From Bacteroides sp. CAG:770 (lineage in GTDB: Bacteria; Bacteroidota; Bacteroidia; Bacteroidales; UBA932): a stretch of DNA of 9,745 nucleotides. How positions within the stretch are numbered: position 1 is the stretch's first letter; each line of letters opens with the position of its first letter. The notes beneath the pieces are model-generated. The model was not told the DNA's origin and made no database searches. It saw only the letters and a program-made list of their open reading frames with translations. The stretch is taken from the NCBI GenBank assembly GCA_000435075.1, contig FR890605.1, forward strand, positions 13,876 to 23,620. Direction: 5' to 3'. The position numbers and the translations under genes were made by a program. This document shows positions 1 through 8,000 of the stretch, one piece after another.

Positions 1-98
1 TGCGGTACAGGATACACACCTGACAACGGATCAATAGCACTTTCATCGCATCCGAAAGCAGCCAGACATGCAAATGCTAGTATCAAATATTTTTTCAT
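1..98 (-). CDS. N-terminus of a surface lipoprotein (truncated by window edge)
   Basis: The ATG lies at 98-96 on the minus strand and the frame stays open to the left edge, giving 32 codons of a longer protein. The product begins MKKYLILAFACLAAFGCDES: a lysine-rich start, a hydrophobic core and a lipobox (AFGC) with Cys17 as the lipidated residue. Acidic residues directly after the cysteine fit the Bacteroidota signal that sends lipoproteins to the outer face of the outer membrane. The gene starts 11 bases after the SusD-like stop codon, so it is very likely in the same operon. Genes at this position in PULs usually encode a further surface glycan-binding protein (SusE/F-type) or a surface glycanase. 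The part visible here contains no catalytic or binding domain, so I cannot choose between these. Confidence 0.8.
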   Translation of the reverse strand, partial: MKKYLILAFACLAAFGCDESAIDPLSGVYPVP

Positions 99-109
99 GA
101 TATGTCAAT

Positions 110-1657
110 TTACCAGTTAGGGTTCTGTTTCACATTAGGATTCAATGTAACCTCAGTCTCAGGGAAAGGAAGAAGTTCATGTTTGCCTGTCTTGTAGCCA
201 TACAGGGACTTGTTATAGACTTCCCATCTGGTCGTTCCATTGGAGGCAAACCAAGGAATCTGTTTGCCCTGGTCCTTAAGCCTGTCAGCAGCAATTCCCC
301 ATCTCTGCATATCCTGGAAACGCACACCCTCACCGCAAAGTTCAAGACGTTTCTCTGTCATGACGTCATCCATGGTCACAGAACCGAGTTCAGAAAGATG
401 GGCACGGGTCCTGACAGCATTCAGATAATTGGTTGCCTTTGCCTTGTCTCCGCCTTTCACATGAGCCTCGGCAGCAAGAAGGAGGACCTCAGCATATCTC
501 ATATAACGATAGTTGTTATGAGATGAGAAAAATCCACCGAGAATCATCTCATCGGCGAGGACTCTGTTCTTCCACCAGAAATATCCCTCATGGTCATACA
601 TTTCTTTTCCGTCCAGAATCTTGTCGCCCTGTGCAAGAAGTTTATCGAAAGACTTCATGGTGGCGTTCAGACGATATCCGTCCTTGCCCTCTACTGCCAC
701 GAAAGCATCATACAGGTCCTTCTTAGGATTGCAGAAGCCCCAGCAGTTAGGATAAACACCTGAAGCAATGCTCATACGGTCACCTCTCCATCCCACCATT
801 GCAGAAAAAAAAGACCAGTTTGTAAATGCGTTATTCGGGTCATTCAGACGGTTGACTTCAAAGAGAGACTCGCAGTTGTTCTCGGCATTGTACATGAGAA
901 TATCAGCATAATCTCCGCGATACAGGTCGTACTTGCCGTCATCTATCATATCGTCCAGAATGGTGCAGGCATCAGACCATTTCTGCTGGAAGACATAAGC
1001 CTTTCCGAGCAGGGCCTTTGCGAACTGAAGCTTCACACGGTATGAAGAATTGTCATTGACACCGGACTTCTCCTCGAGTGAGCCGGAAGCGATGGCGTCC
1101 TTGAGATCGGTCTCGACGAGACTCCACAGAGCCCCAGGATCTCCGTTAGGCTGTTTGTACTCAGACGGTTCGAGCGGCTTGTCCACAAGCGGCGGAGTTC
1201 CCCAAAGTGAGATCAGGTCAATGTAAATATATGCCCTGAACACCCTTGCCTCCGCACGTGCTCTCTTCTGAATCGGACTCCCGTCAGGAACATATTTCAA
1301 GACAATGTTACTAAGATAAAGCACCTCATAATAATTCTTGAACAAGTCTCTGATTATAGGATGGTCCGCACTGAAAGTGAACTCGTTGAGTTTCTCAAAG
1401 TCGGCGTTGTCACCGCGTCCGCCGCCTCCGCACCAGAAGTCATCCGACAAGAGGTTCTTCACGAAATAGTAGTTGTAATAGATGCCCGCGAACTTGGCAT
1501 ACACAGCCGTAATGGCCTCCTCTGCCTCCTCATCCGTCTTATAGAAAGTTTCCGGAGAAGTGGCTCCGTGCTGGTCGATATCAAGCAGGCCGCTGCATGA
1601 GCAGAACAGGCCGGAAATCACCAGCAGGCTTATCAATATTTTTCCTATATGTTTCAT
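110..1657 (-). CDS. SusD/RagB-family outer-membrane glycan-binding lipoprotein
   Basis: This 515-residue protein is a normal-length SusD homologue. It sits on the cell surface over its SusC partner and helps capture oligosaccharides. From Met at 1657 it begins MKHIGKILIS, followed by a hydrophobic core and a lipobox ending FCSC, with Cys21 the likely lipidated residue and SGLLDIDQ after it, a common SusD mature start. An N-terminal SusD-like helical region follows (ITAVYAKF, then RAEARVFRAYIYIDL). The C-terminal half carries family signatures: RYAEVLLLAAEA, a TPR-like helix; EKRLELCGEGVRFQDMQRWG; and the typical ending PFPETEVTLNPNVKQNPNW. An alternative start at 1669 overlaps the susC stop as TAATG and adds MYLT. 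I prefer 1657 because it gives a usual lysine-containing signal-peptide start and an 11-base gap to susC, the same gap as to the next gene. The ligand cannot be predicted. Confidence 0.95.
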   Translation of the reverse strand: MKHIGKILISLLVISGLFCSCSGLLDIDQHGATSPETFYKTDEEAEEAITAVYAKFAGIYYNYYFVKNLLSDDFWCGGGGRGDNADFEKLNEFTFSADHPIIRDLFKNYYEVLYLSNIVLKYVPDGSPIQKRARAEARVFRAYIYIDLISLWGTPPLVDKPLEPSEYKQPNGDPGALWSLVETDLKDAIASGSLEEKSGVNDNSSYRVKLQFAKALLGKAYVFQQKWSDACTILDDMIDDGKYDLYRGDYADILMYNAENNCESLFEVNRLNDPNNAFTNWSFFSAMVGWRGDRMSIASGVYPNCWGFCNPKKDLYDAFVAVEGKDGYRLNATMKSFDKLLAQGDKILDGKEMYDHEGYFWWKNRVLADEMILGGFFSSHNNYRYMRYAEVLLLAAEAHVKGGDKAKATNYLNAVRTRAHLSELGSVTMDDVMTEKRLELCGEGVRFQDMQRWGIAADRLKDQGKQIPWFASNGTTRWEVYNKSLYGYKTGKHELLPFPETEVTLNPNVKQNPNW

Positions 1658-1668
1658 TGTCAAATACA

Positions 1669-4600
1669 TTAGAAGTTAAGATTAAGTCCGAATACGACTT
1701 TCCTTGCTGACGGATAATAACCCTTGTCGAGTCCTGTTGCGCTTCCCACACCTGTAACCTCAGGATCGAATCCCGGATAAGAGGTGAATGTAAAGAAGTC
1801 GTCCAGAGAGCAGTAAATTCTGAAAGAATTGATGCCGATCTTGTTCAGGAATGACTTAGGAAGAGAATATCCCACCTGAATCTGCTTGATCTTGAAATAA
1901 GAACCGTCGAATACCATTCCGTCACTGAGCCAGTACTTGTCAATGTCAGTAGCGCCCGGTCTAGGTCTGGAAGCGTTCTTGTTGGAAGGAGTCCATCTGT
2001 CGGTATAGAGGAACTTCATCTTGTTCGCCTGGAGACGGTCTCCACGGTTGCTGCAGTTAAAGATATCATTTCCCTGTGAACCTGTTCCGAACACTGTAAG
2101 GTCAAATCCCTTATAGGCAGCATTGAGAGTGATACCATAAGTGAAGTCCGGAATGCCGCTTCCTATCATCATCTTGTCGGAATCATTGATAGTTCCGTTC
2201 TGATCGACGTCCACAAATACAGGATCTCCACTTTCAGCATCGATATGGTCCACCTTGTATCCTCTGAAATACCATGCAGGATAACCTTTCTCGAATACGG
2301 TCATACCGGTTGCAGTATGGAAACTTGCCCCATTGATGCGGTCGAGAGACTCATGGATATATGTCACCTTATTCTTGAGTGTAGCGAGGTTTCCTCTGAT
2401 TCCGTAACTGAAATCGCCGATATTGTCTTTCCATCCGAGTTCGAGTTCAACACCCTTGTTTTCAATGTTGCCCGCATTGACAGGAGAAGCAGTGTTTCCG
2501 ACGATTGTCGAAGGAGTGATGCCAGTCACGATCAGGTCCTTAGTCTTCTTGGAGAACCAGTCTGCGGTGAACGAGAGCCTGTCATTGAAAAATCTCGCGT
2601 CGATACCGAGGTCGAGCTGCTCTGAAGTCTCCCATTTGAGTTCGTTGTTACCTGTCGAAGAAGGCATCGAACCGACCTGATACTGAAGCTCGTTGGTATA
2701 AGGATAGGACATGTCGGATGAAATGGATGAAAGGTATGAGTATGAGCCAAGGCTTGAGGTCGTACCGTTCTGTCCCCAGCTGCCACGCAGTTTCAAGTGC
2801 GAGAGCCAAGTCTTCGCATTCTGCATGAAGTTTTCCTGAGAGATTGTCCATCCCAAAGATGCTGCAGGGAAGTATCCCCATCTCTTGGTAATCGGAAGAA
2901 CTGATGAGTCTGCCGCATCGGCACGAAGAGAGAACTGTGCCATATATTTTCCGGCGTAGTCATAATTCAGACGGCCGAAATATGCGAGTTTCCTGCCGAT
3001 AATTTCCTCACCGCCGGAAATTGATTTCACGGCAGTTGCAGTAGCATAAGCGAAATAAGCATAACGTGGGTCATCTTTCTTGAAACCGAAATCGCCGTCA
3101 CCGCCTGTAACGCTTCCGCTCACATAGAATGAAGAATTGTCGATATAAGATGTACCGATCATTGCATTCAAGTTGTGCTTTCCGAAACTGTGCATGTAGT
3201 TCACGAAGTTCTCCCACTGGAGATAAATAGGGGTGGAAGCACTGGCATTGACAGACATGTAACTCTGATTGATTGTGGTATTCACATAAAAATCATTGTT
3301 TACAGTATAGCTCTTGGCAGCAGAAAGACGATATCCCAGACGGGAAGTGATGACAAGTCCCTTCACCGGCTTGAGATTGGCATAAATGACGCCATTGATA
3401 TTGTATCCGCTGTTTGTGGAATTGCTCTTGTCCCTCATGATATAAGGGTTGTAGTTGTCTGTCTCCTGGAAAGCAGATGTGGAATAATAGTTCCCATCCT
3501 TATCCTTGAGATACGTCTTTCCTGCATTGACCATAGTCTGCATGTGCTCAGGAAGATTGTCCGGAGAATATTTCACAGGAGTCAGAGGGTCGAGCATGAT
3601 GACAGATGAAAGCAAGCTTCCATATTCAGAGCCCTCGGCAACCGCTTTGCGATTGTAGTATTCAATCTGATTGTTGGTTCCCACCTGGAGCCATTTCTTG
3701 ATGTTGTAATCGGCATTGATGGTAGCGGTGAGACGCTTGTACGTATCGGCATCGCCGACAACATAACCGTTATTGTCGAGATAAGTCAATGACAGATAAT
3801 AGGTTCCCTTGTCGTTTCCGCCCTGGAACGCGAGATTGTGCTTCTGCATTCTGGATGGCTCGAACGCAACCTTCGACCAGTCGGTATTTGTCTTGAAATC
3901 CCAGTCAGCATTGACCTTGTCCATTGAAAGATAGTTCGCCTCGGTCATATAGCCGATATACTGCTCGGCATTCATGACCTTAGGGACATTGGCGATATTC
4001 TGGATGGACAACTGGAAATCATAAGTGACGGTTCCCTGTCCCGCCTTACCTTTCTTGGTCGTGATGAGAATGACACCGTTACCGGCCGCCGCGCCGTAAA
4101 TCGCAGCAGAAGCAGCATCCTTGAGGACCTCCATCGACTCAATGTCATTAGGGTCAATGCCGCCGATGTCGCTGGCAATACGACCATCCACAACATAGAG
4201 AGGATCGCACGAACCATTGGAGTTGATACCGCGGATACGCACAGTAGGAGATGCTCCCGGAGATGCGGAAGACTGGAAAATCTGGACACCGGCCGTCTTT
4301 CCCTGTAGCGCCTGCTCTGGTCTGGTAATCGTACGGTTCTGCATGTCTTCATTCTTGACCTGGGAAATGGCACCGGTCACAGAACTTTTCTTCTGCACAC
4401 CATAACCGACAACGACCACCTCGTCGAGAAGTTTCTGGTCCTCTTCGAGCACGATGTCAATGACACCGGCCACGGCCTGTCTTTCCTGAGAGGTAAATCC
4501 GATGCTGGAGAATACAATCACGGCACCTTCCGGGACACTGATGGAATATTTGCCGTCAATGTCAGTGATGGCGCCGTTGCGGGTTCCCTTTTCGAACACG

Positions 4601-4740
4601 CTTGCCCCAATCATAGGAGAATTTTGCTTGTCTGTCACCGTTCCTGTCACCTTTACCATGTTCTGCGCAAACAGGACATTGCAAAAGAAACACAGGCTCA
4701 TCAGCGACAAAATGATTCTACTGATAGTTGGTTGTTTCAT
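1669..4740 (-). CDS. SusC/RagA-family TonB-dependent outer-membrane transporter
   Basis: This 1023-residue protein imports glycans (or other nutrients held by SusD) through the outer membrane using TonB-ExbBD energy. Order of parts: signal peptide 1-25 (cleavage after VLFA); carboxypeptidase-regulatory-like beta-sandwich at about 28-100 (KVTGTVTD, then GASVFEKGT and TDIDGKYSISVP); TonB-box-like LDEVVVVGYG at 105-114; plug at about 115-231, with SVTGAIS, VRIRGINS, PLYVVDG and the family signature MEVLKDAASAAIYG followed by NGVILITTKKG; then a beta-barrel ending KVVFGLNLNF with a terminal aromatic residue. No STN domain precedes the carboxypeptidase-like domain, so it is not expected to signal to an anti-sigma factor. 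It is the first gene of the leftward operon and its stop abuts the SusD-like gene. A divergent HTCS gene is the likely activator. Family assignment is firm; substrate is unknown. Confidence 0.97.
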   Translation of the reverse strand: MKQPTISRIILSLMSLCFFCNVLFAQNMVKVTGTVTDKQNSPMIGASVFEKGTRNGAITDIDGKYSISVPEGAVIVFSSIGFTSQERQAVAGVIDIVLEEDQKLLDEVVVVGYGVQKKSSVTGAISQVKNEDMQNRTITRPEQALQGKTAGVQIFQSSASPGASPTVRIRGINSNGSCDPLYVVDGRIASDIGGIDPNDIESMEVLKDAASAAIYGAAAGNGVILITTKKGKAGQGTVTYDFQLSIQNIANVPKVMNAEQYIGYMTEANYLSMDKVNADWDFKTNTDWSKVAFEPSRMQKHNLAFQGGNDKGTYYLSLTYLDNNGYVVGDADTYKRLTATINADYNIKKWLQVGTNNQIEYYNRKAVAEGSEYGSLLSSVIMLDPLTPVKYSPDNLPEHMQTMVNAGKTYLKDKDGNYYSTSAFQETDNYNPYIMRDKSNSTNSGYNINGVIYANLKPVKGLVITSRLGYRLSAAKSYTVNNDFYVNTTINQSYMSVNASASTPIYLQWENFVNYMHSFGKHNLNAMIGTSYIDNSSFYVSGSVTGGDGDFGFKKDDPRYAYFAYATATAVKSISGGEEIIGRKLAYFGRLNYDYAGKYMAQFSLRADAADSSVLPITKRWGYFPAASLGWTISQENFMQNAKTWLSHLKLRGSWGQNGTTSSLGSYSYLSSISSDMSYPYTNELQYQVGSMPSSTGNNELKWETSEQLDLGIDARFFNDRLSFTADWFSKKTKDLIVTGITPSTIVGNTASPVNAGNIENKGVELELGWKDNIGDFSYGIRGNLATLKNKVTYIHESLDRINGASFHTATGMTVFEKGYPAWYFRGYKVDHIDAESGDPVFVDVDQNGTINDSDKMMIGSGIPDFTYGITLNAAYKGFDLTVFGTGSQGNDIFNCSNRGDRLQANKMKFLYTDRWTPSNKNASRPRPGATDIDKYWLSDGMVFDGSYFKIKQIQVGYSLPKSFLNKIGINSFRIYCSLDDFFTFTSYPGFDPEVTGVGSATGLDKGYYPSARKVVFGLNLNF

Positions 4741-4801
4741 AATACGTTTTATTGGTTACAGTTTTTACTTGAACTTTCAGTTTACATATATTATATGGTA
4801 T

Positions 4802-4819
4802 GGCATTCCCTCAAATGCC
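4802..4819 (-). promoter_or_regulatory. Hairpin at the 5' end of the susC leader
   Basis: On the minus strand, GGCATT (4819-4814), a six-base loop TGAGGG and AATGCC (4807-4802) form a perfect 6-bp stem. It begins only a few bases after the -7 element, so it would sit at or next to the 5' end of the mRNA. It may stabilise the transcript or be a regulatory target, but short stems also arise by chance. Confidence 0.35.
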
Positions 4820-4823
4820 GATG

Positions 4824-4831
4824 CAAAGTTA
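4824..4831 (-). promoter_or_regulatory. Bacteroidales -7 element for the susC-like operon
   Basis: Read leftwards the sequence is TAACTTTG, an exact match to the Bacteroidales -7 consensus TAnnTTTG. A TTTG that could act as the -33 element lies at 4846-4849, but the 14-base gap is shorter than the usual 19-21, as might be expected of a promoter needing an activator. Transcription would begin near 4815-4820, giving a leader of about 75 bases before the ATG at 4740. Confidence 0.6.
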
Positions 4832-4990
4832 GCCACGATAAAAATCAAACGTTTTGCATTATGGGTTTATAAGTTGTTTTTCCATACATTTCGGCATGTC
4901 AATCCGTTCAAAAATTTGGCTATTTGTTCATAAACACCCATTCAAACGCATTGGGCAGCAGCGACAGAGCCTCCGCATCGAAAAAAAGAG

Positions 4991-4998
4991 TATCTTTG
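4991..4998 (+). promoter_or_regulatory. Bacteroidales -7 element for the HTCS gene
   Basis: TATCTTTG matches the TAnnTTTG consensus exactly and lies 24 bases upstream of the ATG at 5023. I see no good -33 element 19-21 bases upstream. Its position matters for the start choice: it lies inside the reading frame that would begin at the upstream ATG at 4924, so a transcript from here could only use the 5023 start. Confidence 0.5.
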
Positions 4999-5022
4999 GG
5001 GAACACTAAAACAAAACTGGAA

Positions 5023-8000
5023 ATGAGAAATATCTTTTTGCCTGCAATACTGGCGATATTCATATCCTGCGGGACCTCAGAACCGCAGACTTCCAAGCAG
5101 GAATACGAGCCGACAATATCATACGGTATCTCCAACCAGCAGATCAATGATTTCGAAGAGGACAAGGACGGACATATCTGGATCGCGACTTTCCGCGGGC
5201 TGAACAAATATACCGGCCACGAGTACAGACAATATTTCCACACCAATGCTCCGGGCAGCATTTCCGACAGTCAGGTCAATGATATTTTCCGGGATTCAAA
5301 AGGGCAGCTATGGTTTGCCACCATCAACGGACTGTGCAGATACACCGATCAGGACACATTCGAGAAAATAACATTGCCGGACAATAGACACAACGTAAAC
5401 AAAATCACAGAATCGGCTGACGGCAGACTTCTGGTCATGGCCTACCCTAAATTGTATTCATATGATCCGGAAACAGGAGAGATTTCCACTGCCATAGAAG
5501 ATCTGGACCCGGTCAAGACATTGGCTCTCAAATGGTATCCCGACGGCAAGGGCAATCTATGGATAACTGACACGCGACAGCTCAGATGCTACAATCTTAG
5601 AAACTTCCACCTGGACACTGTCATTGACATGCAAGGATGGCAACAGTGCGTCGGACTGGTGGACAACTGCCTCTGGATATCCTCCGAATCGAAAATTCAA
5701 GCATTCAATATCATTGACAAGGAATTCGTCAGTCTTTCTCCGGCATTGACGAGAAACAAGAAATTCATGTCAGCAGACATTGTTTACGCACATGGATACG
5801 AGGACAGCAACATAATATTCTGTACATCTTCCGGCGAGATGTTCTACTACGACAAACTGAACGACCTCCTTACCCACAGCTCGGAATCCGGATTCCCTTT
5901 TGACGCACCGGCATTCATAGTTAACACGATGTTCACCGATTCGAACAAGAACCTGTGGATAGGCTCGAATGACCAGGGCTTCAAGACCATATACAACTAC
6001 AAGGAAAGATTCAACGAAGACAATACCATCAGGTCAGCGTTTGCCGGAAAATCCGTAAAATCAGTGGTTTCTGACAAACAGGACAACTTGTGGGTTTCCA
6101 CCAATCTCTACGGGATGTTCAAATATGACATGACATCAAAGACCATAGAAAAAATCAAGCATGTACACAGAGCAAGTAATCCGCTGGAATCAGACACTGT
6201 ATATGGCTCTTTCATTGACAGGGACGGCTTCCTGTGGACAATGGAAGTAGGGAAAGTGACGAAGATTTCGATAGCGGACGGCAGCATGACTCCGATTTCA
6301 TCGTATAATGTCTTCATGCCGATGTCAATGTCACAAAGCGATGACGGGACAATCTGGATAGCCTCTGCCAGCCAGTACGTATCATACCTGCGCCCCGGCG
6401 ACACCGAAGCAAAAAAACTGAAACTCTTCGAAGGATATTCGTTCATCCCTTCAGTTTCCCGATATAACGACAAGTCAATGCTGGTGTGCGGATTCAGAAA
6501 CAGAATGAAACTTATCAATGTAGAGACACTGGAAATCAGCGATTTGCCTGTCAAGGAAGAGGAGTGGGAGGCTTGCCTAAAGACACCTCTTTTCATTCCG
6601 ACTGATGCATATCAGGACACAAGAGGCAACATCTGGATAGGGACAGTATCCAACGGACTTCTCCGGTACAACAAACATGACGGGTCCATCATTCCCGTTC
6701 CGGGGGCCGCATGTACAGACATATCATCGATAGAAGAAGACAATAAAGGTTTGCTTTGGATAAGCACCCTGTACGGATTGTCCAGACTCGATCCGAAGAC
6801 ATTGACCTATACCAATTACTTCGCGACTGACGGTCTGGGAGGAAACCAGTTCTACGACAGGGCTTCCTGCATACTGTCTGACGGACGTCTGGTATTCGGC
6901 GGAACTCACGGACTTACATTGTTCAACCCGGAATACAAGAGAGACACCACGAGGATTCCTATAGTTTTCGAAAACCTGAAAGTCCACAACAAGATAATGG
7001 TTCCCGGCAAAGGCAGTTGCATGGACAAAGTACTTTCCTGCTGCCCGGACATTCACCTGAACCACAAACAGAACAGTTTCAACATCTCGTTTTCAGCACT
7101 GGACTATAGCGAACATGAAAGAATCTATTACAGTTACATGCTGGAGGGCTTCGACAACTATTGGATCGAATGCGGTCATAACCGCGAAGCCTATTATGCA
7201 AACCTGCCTGCCGGCAATTATGTATTCAAGGTGCGCATCACGAGTAATGACAGCAGCATTGAACCTACTGAAAACTCCATCCGCGTATCTGTAAAACCTT
7301 CGCCATGGGCGTCCTGGTGGGCGTGGCTGATTTATCTGGCATTGGCAGGAGGCCTGTCAGCATGGATAATACACATCAGCCTGAGACTCCGCAGGGAGAG
7401 GAAAGCGACTGAGAAGGCAGAATGCGAAAAAGCTCAGGAACACCTTATCAATCAGATGAATATGAGTTTCTTCGCAAACATCTCACATGAATTCAGGACA
7501 CCTCTCACCCTGATTTCCGGACCGGTATCGCAGCTGGCCGAATCTCCGGACATAAAGAGTTCCGACAGGAATCTTCTGATGATTGTACGCCGAAGTGTGG
7601 ACAGGATGCTGAAACTGGTGAACCAGCTGATGGACTTCAACAAACTGGAGGAGGATACGCTCACTCTCCAGGTCGGCCTTACCGACGCCATCTCCATCAT
7701 CTCCAAGAATCTGGATGTTTTCCGTTACAATATGACGAACAAGAACATCACGCTTCAGACGAGCGGAATCGAAGACTCGTTCATAACATGGCTTGACGAG
7801 GACAAACTGGACAAGATCATAGGAAACCTCATGTCCAATGCCCTGAAATTCACGCCTGCCGGCGGCAAAATCGAGATCAGCTTCGATGTTGTCAATGCTG
7901 ATGAACTTGTGCAGTCCTTCGGAAAAGAAGTCGCGAGGTGGCACAAATACATAAAGATTTCCGTCATCAATTCCGGCTCTGACATTCCTGAGGACGAGAT

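Larger units (their letters stand above)
4741..5022. promoter_or_regulatory. Divergent control region between susC-like operon and HTCS gene
   Basis: This 282-base, mostly AT-rich gap separates two divergent genes. It contains a leftward TAACTTTG element, a rightward TATCTTTG element and a hairpin at the susC leader start. Between the two promoters (about 4832-4990) are short repeats that could form the binding site of the HTCS AraC domain: GTTCA at 4906-4910 and again at 4926-4930, 20 bases apart; CAAACG at 4846-4851 and 4943-4948; and an imperfect inverted pair ATGGGTTTAT (4861-4870) and ATAAACACCCAT (4930-4941). Operator function is inferred from position only. Confidence 0.6.

Noticed and set aside
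4502..4933. 143-codon plus-strand frame antisense to the start of the susC-like gene
   Set aside because: About half of it is the reverse complement of well-supported SusC coding sequence, and the rest translates the AT-rich control region. It matches no known family.
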